Assembly (NCBI GenBank): GCA_963556145.1
Contig: OY744466.1
Location: 5,317,820 to 5,381,819 of the forward strand
Length of the DNA stretch: 64,000 bases
Reading direction: 5' to 3'
Origin: Hygrocybe punicea
Taxonomy: Eukaryota; Basidiomycota; Agaricomycetes; Agaricales; Hygrophoraceae
Shown: piece by piece, positions 22,429-31,040 of the stretch
Position numbering within the stretch: position 1 is the first letter of the stretch
Layout of the letters: every line of letters starts with the position of its first letter
Position numbers and translations under genes: made by a program
Notes under the pieces: generated by a model
Databases searched by the model: none
Told to the model about the DNA's origin: nothing
Seen by the model: the letters and a program-made list of their open reading frames with translations, nothing else

Positions 22429-22856
22429 ACCCGACGCGTCACACGCGTTGTTCGTGCGAAGGCGGGTTGGACCCGCGATTGCCATGTTGGCCGGTTTGGG
22501 TAGGCGCGTGGTGGTGATGGTGGTGGTGGTGGTGGTGGTGGTGGTGCCCTACGCGTCATACGCGTTGTGCACACGACGATGGCCGGGTTGCACCCGCTTT
22601 GGTTGTTTTTGGCGGACGCGTGGTGGTGGTGGCATAGGAGCCTCTTCATGTGGGTGTCCAGGCGTGTCATACGCATTGTACACGCAACGACGGCCGGGTT
22701 GACCCCACGTTTTGGCGTTCCTCGGTGGTGTTGGTGTTGCGTGGTGGTGATGGTGGTAGTGGTGGTGTTGCGTGGTGGTGGTGGTGGTACGGTGCCACAT
22801 TCTGTGATATACAAATAAAATCAGTGAAAAAGTCAATAAAAATACATACCACGAAG

Positions 22857-22889
22857 GAGCGGGGGTGGATGCACCATCCCCCGCTGCTC
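22857..22889 (-). repeat. GC-rich hairpin next to a GTATGT donor-like site
   Basis: GCGGGGGTGGATGCACCATC then CCCCGC is a near-perfect inverted repeat. On the minus strand it is followed, a few bases on, by GTATGTATTTTTATTG and, about 50 bases later, by ATCACAG, which together look like a short intron. Confidence 0.8.
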
Positions 22890-23147
22890 GATGACTACCA
22901 TTCCACTCCGTTCACGTTCGTTTGCGTGCGCGCGCGTTGGAGGAGTTGGCGTGTCCGGTGTGGCGTTGATCGCTGCTGTCATGGTCGTGGCCGTCGTGGT
23001 GGCAGTCGCCGTCGTCGCCATCGTGGTGGTGGTGGTGGTGATGGTGGTGATGGTGGTGTTGGTGGTGTTGGTGGTGGTGGTGCGTCAACCTGTAATGTGT
23101 TAATGCATTAGATAAAGTTCAAATAAATAAAAATAAAAAACATACGT

Positions 23148-23174
23148 GGGCGGCAGGGAGTACCCCGCCACCCG
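23148..23174 (-). repeat. GC-rich hairpin next to a GTATGT donor-like site
   Basis: GGGCGGCAGGGAGTACCCCG then CCACCC is an imperfect hairpin. On the minus strand it is followed by GTATGTTTTTTATTTTTATT and later by TTACAG, again intron-like. Confidence 0.65.
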
Positions 23175-23467
23175 TTTTGTCGACCTTGGGTGCTCCATCG
23201 TCCTCGTTTGGCGTACATCGGGGGTGTTGCTGGTGGGCGTTGGTGACTTTGGGTGACTTTCGAAGTCAGCCAAGGAGCCGACTTTGGACTGTCAGTTTGC
23301 GGTTCAAACTGAGTTTGAAACCGTTTCGGCCCGCAGCCAAATCCCCAAACTGGAGATCGAACGGTACGGTCTCCACTGGAAATTCCCAAACCGAAACCGA
23401 GACTGGCGGTTTCGGTTCGGTCTAAACCGGGTTTGGATCGGTCTGAGACCGAACTTCCCCAACACTA

Positions 23468-24040
23468 ATACAAATATCTTGAGTGCTATCTTAAAAGAAA
23501 TACAATTTCACAGTCTTTGAACATCTTTCTTTTCTTATCATTTTTATCATATCTTTATCATACCTTTCTCAGAAATATACAAAAAATATGCACTATATAT
23601 TTAAATGTTCTCTGCAAATGACATGTTAAAATAATATGGATTAATTTCCAAACAATTTCAAGATATTTTTATTAGAAATATTATCACTTGCATCCAGTGA
23701 GATTTTTTTAAACTTTGATTGAAAAATATTTATTGCTATTTTCATGCAATTGTCACACTAAGTCATGTGATGTGGTTATGGATGAGGTCTATCTTAAGCA
23801 TTGGTGCTGGAGTTGCTTTGCCCATTAGTTATTGGCTAGTGTTGATTAACATTGATTCCTTGTGTTGTTCATAGCACTGGACTGCTAGTATCAAGCAAGA
23901 AAAAGTTATGACCTTTTAGGATGGGTTGAGCCAGTGCCAAGCTAGTGCCAGGCTGGAGCCAAGCCAAACCCTTCCTCAGTGATGGCTCAGCTTGGCTTAA
24001 AAGCTGAAAATTGCAAGAGCTAGAGGCGCACCGGGTACTT
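23468..24040. other. AT-rich intergenic DNA with a MITE scrap
   Basis: I see no gene. Near 23930-24010 a GAGCCAAGCC/GGCTCAGC-rich stretch resembles the interior of the MITE family ending at 8234 and 25404, without visible termini. Confidence 0.4.
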
Positions 24041-24247
24041 TGCGAGGGCCACTGGATGTCAGTTGCCATGGAGGCCTCGCGATGGTCCTGGCGACGTCAA
24101 TTTGGTGCATCATGGGTTGGGTAAGGGCAGAGTGGCCGCTACCTTACAGTCCTTACCCATGGGACCTGTATCCGGAACAGTTCTTGGGCAACCCAACCAT
24201 TTTGGGCACGGCTTCATGCCCAAACTGTGACTTGGGAGGGTGGCTGG

Positions 24248-24406
24248 CCACGTCAATTGATGTGGGCCTGGCCCTCGTGAGGTATTTTTTGACCTCCTCA
24301 CCTCGCGAGGGCGGCCGTCCACGTCAATTGACATGGGCCCGGCCCTTGCAAGGTGCTCAATGGAAGTCTTGCATTCTCGCGAGGCCATCCACATCAATTG
24401 ATGTAG
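24248..24406. repeat. Three CAATTG-centred palindrome modules in tandem
   Basis: Copies are CCACGTCAATTGATGTGG (24248), CCACGTCAATTGACATGG (24319) and CCACATCAATTGATGTAG (24389), about 70 bp apart. Each is followed by a GGCC(T/C)GG-like stretch or a direct CCTTGCGAGGT/CCCTCGTGAGGT, and two are preceded by CTCGCGAGG. The third copy has changed in both arms (CACGTC to CACATC, GACGTG to GATGTA) and is still a palindrome over 14 bases. Confidence 0.85.
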
Positions 24407-24667
24407 CCCTTGCGAGGTACTTGATGGCGCTGGTGCCCATGCCTGTGCCTGTGCTGGTACCAGTACAGGTGCTGGCGCTGGCGCTGGTGCATGCTGGTGC
24501 CGGTGCTGGCACCACTTCGTTACCCTCATCGCCATCACCTCGAAAGCACAAGATGCACGTCATTCAACATGCACCTGTGTTTATGAGGTAATGGAAGAGG
24601 GTCACTGAGGGTGGGGTTGAGTGGGTGAGTGAAAATTATATGTTGAAGAAAACGAAAACACACCTGG

Positions 24668-24699
24668 GGTCGGAGTGTGGGCGCACCACACCTCCGACC
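24668..24699 (-). repeat. GC-rich hairpin next to a GTGTGT donor-like site
   Basis: GGTCGGAGTGTGGGCGCACC then ACACCTCCGACC is a hairpin. On the minus strand it is followed by CCAGGTGTGTTTTCGTTTTC, and an acceptor-like CCCTCAG lies near 24606. Confidence 0.8.
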
Positions 24700-24800
24700 A
24701 TGTTCGTCGTCTCCCTGGCACTTCGTCAGTGCAGTCACCGTTGTAATAACTATCATTGTTGATGAATTGTCGTTGTCGTGGCCGTGGTCGCCGGTCCCAT

Positions 24801-25012
24801 TCTGACCGATGCCGCCAAACACATCCAAGACAGACAATCTGCATGAAGAAGGCTTATTGGACACGTACAATAAGCACCACAACACGGTGGATAGGACATG
24901 TATACACACAGATTTGTTTACCATTCGTTTGGCAGCTAGCAGCCAATGCTCATGCCAGCAAAGTCTTGCCTGTGCCAGGCGGACCATGGAACAGGACACC
25001 GCGTGGAGGGGT
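24801..25012 (-). pseudogene. Captured AAA ATPase fragment (Walker A), Yta7/ATAD2-like
   Basis: On the minus strand the sequence encodes [19 protein letters not shown], then TGA at 24950-24952, then ALAASCQTNGKQI, then a likely short intron (about 24909-24853), then FFM and an ADCLS-W stretch in a shifted frame. GPPGTGKT is the Walker A motif of AAA ATPases, and LLARALAASC plus FFMRKGADCLSKW is typical of the bromodomain AAA ATPases Yta7/ATAD2 as I remember them. Arginine is expected where the TGA stands. Only about 60 codons are present, with no Walker B or bromodomain, so this is a gene fragment carried inside a repeat unit, not a gene. Confidence 0.78.
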
Positions 25013-25155
25013 CACGGTAGTCGCAGTTGGGTTTGTGGTCGTGGTCATGGCACTAGTTTACCTTGTCAGTGTGGCCAGCCACCCCTTGCAATGTAAGGAA
25101 TATAAAGCTCATGCTCACCTCCTGACAGCTCCTGTTCACGTCGCGTAGACTGTCC

Positions 25156-25173
25156 CAACGTCAATTGACGTTG
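25156..25173. repeat. CAATTG-centred palindrome module, perfect
   Basis: CAACGTCAATTGACGTTG is a perfect 18-bp palindrome. Compared with CCACGTCAATTGACGTGG, one base has changed symmetrically in each arm. Confidence 0.85.
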
Positions 25174-25175
25174 CA

Positions 25176-26214
25176 ACGTTCATACGCGAGTTGTTTGGCA
25201 CCCGGCGCATGATTGCAGCCGTAGTGCCGGCATGATTGCAATAACTACCTTTTTAGGACGTAAACTGCGGCTTGAGCCGAGCTGAGCTGAAGCCGAGCTG
25301 AAGCCGTTCCTGAGCAATGGCTCAACTTGGCTCAGCTAGCCAAAAAAGGACAAGCCAGTGATAGCTGAGCCGGAGCTGAGCTGAGCTGAGCCGTGGCAAC
25401 ACTAACTAGAAGTTTCTTGTGGTGAGTGGAATACATGCTGCGCTTCAGCATTATTCATCGGACAGGTGGGTTTGAGTTCCAGGGTCACGTGATACAGATT
25501 ACTAATTCCTTCTGGCCACTATTCCCAACATACATAATTCTGGCGCTAGTATGGGGTGCGCCTTTGGACCAAAACAACTCCATTTCCAAATACTGTATTT
25601 ATTTCCCAGTATACCGAACGAGAAATAAAAAAGCATGTTTGGAAGTCACCACAGTAATTAGTTAAATAAAACTTTGGGACCGAAAGGTTTCAGAAAATCT
25701 GGACTTTCCGTGCTATGCCAAACCTTCTGAGCAATTTTGTATGATTTTCGCCCTCGAGCATTTGCTTTCTGTGTCGTTTACAAACTCCCTGCCTTGTTGT
25801 TAGTTAATTTTCTTGATTCATCTTGAATTATCCCATTTGACCTCGAAATTTGTCAATCCAGTTTTTCCTGTGAACACATTAATTCTCCGAATGCGGTGGA
25901 AATCCCTGTTCTGTATGCAAACTTCCCGCAACTCGCCCGAACTTACCGCAACATCTCGTGAACTTCCCGCAACGTCTCGTGAACTTCCCACCATGTCTTG
26001 CAAACCTCCCGCAATGCCCTGCGAACTTCCCACAAGATCTCTAGGTATGCACAACCGTGACCTTTCCTCAGACTTCAACCAATCTGCTCAACCTTTCTCT
26101 GGCACGGATAAGGGTTGGGTACGGTGTGGGGTGTGCGCGGCTCAGTATGGAGGGCTGCAAATGTAAGTTTTCATTCATTTTTCCTCTTTTATCTACAGGT
26201 AATTATTTTCTAGT
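25176..26214. other. Repeat and intergenic DNA with a MITE right end
   Basis: A MITE of the GAGCCGTGGCAACACTA family ends at 25404, with AGCTGAGCC repeats in its interior from about 25260; its left terminus is not evident. Around 25910-26040 a degenerate tandem of GAACTTCCCGCAACATCTCG (about 20 bp, roughly six units) encodes nothing recognisable. No gene is supported. Confidence 0.5.
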
Positions 26215-26261
26215 AACTAAGCCGTCTCAGGCTGCCACCACGCGAAGAGGAAGGGAAACAG

Positions 26262-26289
26262 CCGGGAGGGTGGTGCATCCACCTCCCGG
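26262..26289 (+). repeat. GC-rich hairpin next to a GTGCGT donor-like site
   Basis: CCGGGAGGGTGGTGCATCCA then CCTCCCGG forms a hairpin and is followed by CCCAGGTGCGTACCCC. Confidence 0.8.
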
Positions 26290-26497
26290 CCCAGGTGCGT
26301 ACCCCATCCTAGTTCGACAGCAACAGCCAGGTGACCAAGGCGACAATGCAAATCACCAAGACGTCACCGGTGCAAGACGACAGCCACAAGCGCGACCATG
26401 ACCACGACGCTGCAACCGTCACCACATCGTCACCACATCATCACCAGCCAACTTACAAGGAACCAAATGACGTGGACGATGGGAGGACGGTGAGCAA

Positions 26498-26529
26498 GGC
26501 CGGAGGTGTGGTGCATCCACACTGCGGCC
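26498..26529 (+). repeat. GC-rich hairpin next to a GTGTGT donor-like site
   Basis: GGCCGGAGGTGTGGTGCATC then CACACTGCGGCC forms a hairpin and is followed by CAGGTGTGTGTTTTATTTTT. This matches the minus-strand copy at 24668 in sequence and layout. Confidence 0.8.
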
Positions 26530-26747
26530 CAGGTGTGTGTTTTATTTTTATCAATGTTCGCCACCTGCTCACTCCCCCCTCGATTACCTCACGAACACAA
26601 GCGCGCGTCGAATGACGTGCGTCTTGGGTTCCTGAGATAGAGAATGCGTGAGGACGATGACGAGAACCGACACCAGCACCACCAGCAGACCTTGCGAGGG
26701 CCAGCCACCCTCGCAAGGCGTCATTGGGTACCTCGCGAGCAGCAGGC

Positions 26748-26971
26748 CCACGTCAACTGACGTGGATGCCAGCCCTGCGAGGTGAGGTAAGACCACAGTA
26801 CCGACGCTAGCACCGGCACTAGCAGTAGCACCGCACTGGCACTGGCACTGGCACCACACCCGAGTACCTCGCGAGGGCTGGGCCCACGTCAATCGACGTC
26901 GACAGCCACCCTCGCGGGGTGAGGAAGCGAAACATACCTCGCGAGGGCCAGGCCCACGTCAATTGACGCAG
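26748..26971. repeat. Three CAATTG-centred palindrome modules
   Basis: Copies are CCACGTCAACTGACGTGG (26748), CCACGTCAATCGACGTCG (26884) and CCACGTCAATTGACGCAG (26954). The second and third are preceded by CTCGCGAGGGC(C/T)GGGCC-like sequence, and the third is followed by CCACCCTTGCGAGGT. The spacing is irregular (about 136 and 70 bp). Confidence 0.85.
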
Positions 26972-27000
26972 CCAGCCACCCTTGCGAGGTAACGGATCGC

Positions 27001-27323
27001 CTAATCAGTGGTGAAACTGTTCCTGGGGTGAAGATTTCAGTGGCAGCAAAGATGGCGCCTGATGGGGTGGAGTAACACCAACTGCATTTCCTACCGGCAC
27101 AGGGCTTCAACGCCGATACTGGCAGCTGGTGTTCTGGATCTGCTGTGGAGATCGGCAAAGTGATTGATGGGTCCATGGAGCACCTGTCCAGGGATGCCTA
27201 GGAACAGTCAGCTTATCTCGCAAAAACACAGAGACATGAGTTGCTATTATTATGTTGAATAAACCAGTTTTCCCAGGATCATTGCTTGATTCTTTCTATT
27301 AGCCTCCATTAGTAATTTGCAAG
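27001..27323. other. Intergenic, possible promoter side of the integrase-core gene
   Basis: I recognise no gene or repeat. A short minus-strand frame (27176-26980) has no known match. The last 100 bases before the ATG at 27324 are ordinary AT-richer DNA. Confidence 0.3.
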
Positions 27324-29112
27324 ATGTCGCTTCCAGGGCCACGATGGAATATTCAAGCTGCATTTGAAGCACTCGGTGATCGTATCCACTCAGCATTACA
27401 GATTCATGTGGGTGATGCAGCGCGATTGAGTCCTCTTCGGAATGAGTGTCTGCGATTGCTTGCTGTCGTTGAGCAGGTAAGCGTTTGGATCCATCAATTG
27501 TTCAACTGCTCAATGCCAGCTTAATTAGCATGTAGCTACTCTGTCTCAACAGGAGGTAGAGACGATTCATACTAGCATCAACTTAATGCTTGATCATTTG
27601 GATCGTGCAGCAGCAGCAGCAGCAGATCCTCCAGATGCGCTGCCAATCGAACTTACGCAAACATTCTACACAGGGCGACGGGGACGACCTCATGTTGAGA
27701 TTGATCACAATATGCTTGCCACTTCCCTTGAGATGCGAGGACCCACTGGCCTTGCACCTGTATTTGGAACATCTGCAAGAACAATTCGACGTCATGCTCT
27801 GGAGTATGGACTTGTCGAACCCGGGCATCCAGTCTACATTCAGCATGAGGCTGCAGATGGCTCAACTTATCGCCAATACACTTCATCCACTGCATCATCC
27901 TCTGACCTCTCCGACAATGCTTTAGATGATATGGTTCGGGAGATTGTCAAAACATTTCCAATGTTCAGTCGTCGAATGATAACTGGTCATATCAAGCATC
28001 TTGGCCATCGGATCCCTTGACCTCGTTTAGAAGCATCATACATACGAGTTCATGGTCCTCCTGCAGCTCACTTTGGACCGCGACGAATTGAACGTCGGAC
28101 ATACTCCATTCCTGGGCCAAATTCACTTTGGCACCATGATGGACAGCACGGTAAGTAGCTCAACTTGGTGTGTGCTCAGATGTTTATCAAGTTATAGGAC
28201 TCATTCGGTGGAAGATTGTCATTCACGGCTTCATTGATGGAAAGTCTAGACTCGCTGTCGGAATGCGAGCCAGTAACAATAACCGAGCCGAGACAGTTCT
28301 CAACCTTTTTCTTGATGCGGTTGAGACCTTTGGGTTGCCGAGTCATGTTCGAGGAGACCACGGCACTGAGAATCTTGATGTAGCAGAGTGCATGGAAGAT
28401 GTCAATGGTATCGGATCATATATCTGGGGAAGGTCTGTAATTGATCTGGTTCATGATCCATACTCAAAACTGTTGTTCCAGGAGTGTCCATAACATTCGG
28501 ATTGAACGACTCTGGGTTGACGTCACCTTGGGTTTTGGTGGAAAATGGAAAATCTTCTTCCATGACCTTGAAGCCTATGATAACCTCGACTCGAGCAACA
28601 ATGCTCATATCTGGCTATTACACCATCTTTTCCTCCACAAAATCAACAAGGATATTGAAGACTGGTTGGGGTCAAGGAATAACCACACCATGTCAATTCG
28701 AGGACAGCGATCACGCACACCACACGATATGTTTTTTTTTGGAATGATTGCAGAGGGTCCTAGGGGAATTGAGCATGCAAATGCAGACCTTTCGGAGGAT
28801 GAACTTGCGGGATATGGAATTGACTGGCAAGATCTCGCTGATCACCGTATTCGCACACATCATGATACTGCAAATCAAGCTGCTGCTCACCTTGACGATA
28901 CTCTTGCAGACAACCCTTTCGAGCCTCAAGTACCGGAGAATTTTGCAAACGTTGAAGTTGTGGGGCCGGTTTCTCCACTAACAGAAGAGCAGATTCAATT
29001 CCTTGATGCGGGGCTGAGCACTCAAGGACTTTGGGAGGGTAGAAGCACCATTTCATATCGGCTTCGTTGGACGATTGCATTTGACGTGTGCAGACACCTT
29101 TATGTAGTCTAG
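27324..29112 (+). pseudogene. Integrase-core (rve-like, DDE) gene broken by one TGA
   Basis: Four exons (27324-27476, 27553-28150, 28198-28432, 28482-29112) join in phase to 539 codons with GT-AG introns of 76, 47 and 49 nt. The product is a member of the basidiomycete integrase-core family. The likely catalytic acids are Asp about 247 in LWHHDGQH, Asp about 304 in RGDHGTEN and Glu about 337 in RIERLWVDV, a spacing like retroviral-type integrases. GRRGRP and a TIRRHALEYG helix-turn-helix-like stretch (about residues 90-150) may bind DNA. Conserved HIWLLHHLFL and RSRTPHDMFFFGM follow the core. The only lesion I see is TGA at codon 207 (28018-28020) in HLGHRIP-stop-PRLEASYIRVHG, where I recall arginine. 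A CGA-to-TGA change explains it. The rest of the frame is intact, so inactivation seems recent. Confidence 0.85.
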
Positions 29113-30240
29113 CTTGTTTTATTTCAAGTTCAAGTCCCGACGCGCGAGTCAAGTTTGCAGTTCACTTGTGTTCAAGTTGTACCTCAGGCATTGGTTCTCG
29201 CTTTCCCTTGGGAAACTGGGTTAGGCAGTTCCTACACGCCTAGGTTGTAACAGTCACACTAAGTGCTGCCTTCCTGAAATCACGCTCAGCGTCCAATTTC
29301 AAAGTTGGAGGTCCCGCACCCAGGCCTCTTTTCAGGTTCGATCTTTTCTTTTGTTTCTTTTTCATCTGAGTCAACCCCTGGCCTTCCCCATCCCATCTTT
29401 TCCCATCCCATCCCTTCAATTTTGCTCCCCATCCGGACAGCCACTTGTCGATGTACCAAATGGCACCGCCACGAATCATCGCAGTAGCAACACATCGCGA
29501 ACCACCCACCAGAACAACCGCGCCAACCCAAACAATGCCGCGCGTCTGCACATCAATGACCACGCAAGCATCAGCAGTCACACCCGTCCTCACATGAAAA
29601 CGCTCCCAAGAATAGTCCAACAAGCCCGCTTCACCTAGAACGATGGCGATTGCGCGAGCCCATGCCACGTCACCAACATCTACGATGCGGGCACTCCCAC
29701 ACACTCCGGAAACAACGGCAACCGCGTTGAATGACGCCCCATCATCAAATAATACCCCAATGCCAACCCCGGCGCTCAAAACCCAACAAGAGACGCGCCA
29801 CGCGCCTGCATTGACCCCAACCTACCCCCACTGAAAAACACGTCCATACATGCGTCAAACTGCGATCCCACCATGCCAGCATCAACACCCGACCAAACGA
29901 ACAAGTCTTCATCGGGAGTGGCATCAATATATCGCTTGGAGAGTAGGTACTGGATGGTCTCTACCGGAGGTTTGCATTTCTGGCGACTGTCCCATGCCTT
30001 TTCTGCATTTCCCTTGTAAGTGTTCTTTTTTTTTCTTCTTTTGCACCTCATCCCGAAAAACAACGCTTCCTTTCCTTTCTTTCTTCTTTTATCATCCTGA
30101 AATTATCTTATTTTATTTTTATTTCAGTTCTTCTCTCTCCAAAGTTATATCCAACATCGCATTCTTGTACGTGATTCTCATTCGATTTTTCGCAGAAACT
30201 GATACCCAGACGAAAAAAAACTCAACAAAACCCTGTTTAC
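29113..30240. repeat. Repeat DNA similar to 8450-9130
   Basis: The block 29440-29905 matches 8497-9130 in order and wording (CATCAAATAATACCCCAAT, AAAACCCAACAAGAGAC, CACTGAAAAACACGTCCAT). A minus-strand frame of 179 residues here (29779-29240) resembles the one at 9029-8421 near its start. The flanks are T-rich and non-coding. No gene is supported. Confidence 0.5.
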
Positions 30241-30252
30241 AAAATTGGTCCC

Positions 30253-30385
30253 ATGGCTCAATATCACGAAAACTCTCGTTACTACTCTGCCGTCAGGCTG
30301 GAGCAAAATCTGGAAATCGATGCCAACCTCCCGCATATCACGATCCAGTTACCCATTTACAAAGAAAGTTTGGAAAAAGTAATGT
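30253..30385 (+). pseudogene. Captured glycosyltransferase family 2 fragment
   Basis: An ATG-started frame encodes about 44 residues with NSRYYSAVRLEQNLEID and LPHITIQLPIYKESLEKV. The phrase LPH(V/I)TIQ(M/L)P(V/I)YKE opens the nucleotide-sugar-binding fold of a fungal family of GT2-like glycosyltransferases. Nothing of the catalytic DXD or QXXRW part follows; within ten bases the sequence becomes an unrelated phosphatase. It is therefore a fragment of a host gene. Confidence 0.65.
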
Positions 30386-30391
30386 GCGTGT

Positions 30392-30545
30392 GGCCGGAAA
30401 TGCCTCATGCTCGATCTCGACAAGACATTAGTGCGCAGCAGCTTCAAAGTGGGTGTTTTCACTTCCTTCTGTTTTCTCGAGCTTGCTTGCATTTCTGATG
30501 ACGAATTCCGATCTGCAGGCCGTTCAGCAAGCAGACTTCATCGGC
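30392..30545 (+). pseudogene. Captured FCP1/SCP-type phosphatase fragment (Psr1/Nem1-like)
   Basis: The first part (30392-30448) encodes GRKCLMLDLDKTLVRSSFK and ends at a GTGGGT donor. After an intron (30449-30518, ending CTGCAG) the frame continues with AVQQADFIG. This matches [24 protein letters not shown] of small C-terminal-domain phosphatases, whose DLDxT motif holds the catalytic aspartates. Only this piece is present, including its genuine intron position, so it was copied at DNA level. It follows a glycosyltransferase piece in the same orientation, which makes a chimera of two host genes. Confidence 0.8.
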
Positions 30546-31040
30546 GTGTGTTGTGTGCGTGCGTGCGCGTGCATTTTCTGTTCGTGTGCATGTGTGTGTG
30601 TGTGTGCATCGTAGCTTTGTGGTGATGGTGTGTGGCAATGGTTTTCATCTTCTTTTCATCTTCTTATTTTGCCTTCGGATCCACGTTTTCTTTTTCTTTT
30701 TTTTCACACACACTCACCATCCTTCCCTTCGTTTCCCTGTTCGTACTCGTGCCTGTACCCCAAACCAGCGTGCCAAGACAGGCCCAAACAAACCTTCAGG
30801 CTTGCTCAAGCTCGGCGGACGCACCTGGAGCTTTGATTATTGAAAGTTACGGATTTGATTATGTTTAATACCATGAGTTCTGGTGGACGTGCAATTGTGC
30901 TAAATCAAATACATGAAGGCATTGTGATGATGGATGCTGTGAGAACACGAAATGACCACTACACATACAGCATGAACAGACTGAGATGATGACTTGGAAC
31001 GATGATGTAAAGGAAGTTGTGATGACATGGAATGGAAGCG
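30546..31040. other. Intergenic, T- and GTGT-rich
   Basis: GTGTGCATGTGTGTG (about 30580-30610) and TTTTCTTTTTTC tracts. No gene is supported. Confidence 0.4.

Larger units (their letters stand above)
22048..23467. mobile_element. 1.4-kb hAT-type non-autonomous element with microsatellite core
   Basis: Ends TAGTGTTGGGGAAGTTTGGT and GACCGAACTTCCCCAACACTA are inverted repeats of hAT type. The interior order is: GGTTTGGTCC and GGCCTTTTTG subterminal repeats; the CAATTG-centred palindrome (22259); a GGT microsatellite (22389-22428) and further GGT tracts; GC-rich hairpins with adjacent GTATGT on the minus strand (22857 and 23148); and right subterminal GGTTTCGGTTCGG repeats. The element at 40311-41388 has the same order. 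The octamers next to the ends (GTACCGAG and ATACAAAT) match only in part, so the target duplication is lost or the ends were exchanged. Frames inside are simple-sequence artefacts. Confidence 0.78.
24041..25175 (-). repeat. Module-bearing repeat unit with captured ATPase piece
   Basis: Read on the minus strand, this unit has the captured AAA ATPase fragment, then a GC-rich hairpin with GTGTGT donor-like site (24668), then a stretch beginning CATTACCTCATAAACACA with GAATGACGTGCATCTTG, then CAGCACC/CTGGTG tracts, then three CAATTG-centred palindromes framed by CTCGCGAGG. The same order after the hairpin is found on the plus strand at 26490-27000, so the two are inverted copies of one repeat family. 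A further palindrome copy lies at its right edge (25156). Confidence 0.7.
26215..27000 (+). repeat. Module-bearing repeat unit, inverted relative to 24041-25175
   Basis: Two hairpin-plus-donor modules (26262 and 26498) are followed by GATTACCTCACGAACACAAG and GAATGACGTGCGTCTTG, then ACCAGCACC tracts, then three CAATTG-centred palindromes framed by CCTCGCGAGG (26748-26971). The block after the second hairpin matches the minus-strand block at 24041-24660, which shows common descent. Confidence 0.7.

Noticed and set aside
22380..23090. CRISPR-like or satellite array
   Set aside because: The repetition is a trinucleotide microsatellite without unique spacers; the genome is eukaryotic.
22192..23111. 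GGT-rich ORFs encoding poly-Val/Gly/Thr
   Set aside because: Microsatellite inside a non-autonomous hAT element.
26889..27176. Minus-strand ORF as a further captured gene fragment
   Set aside because: No motif that I can assign; the stretch runs into repeat modules.
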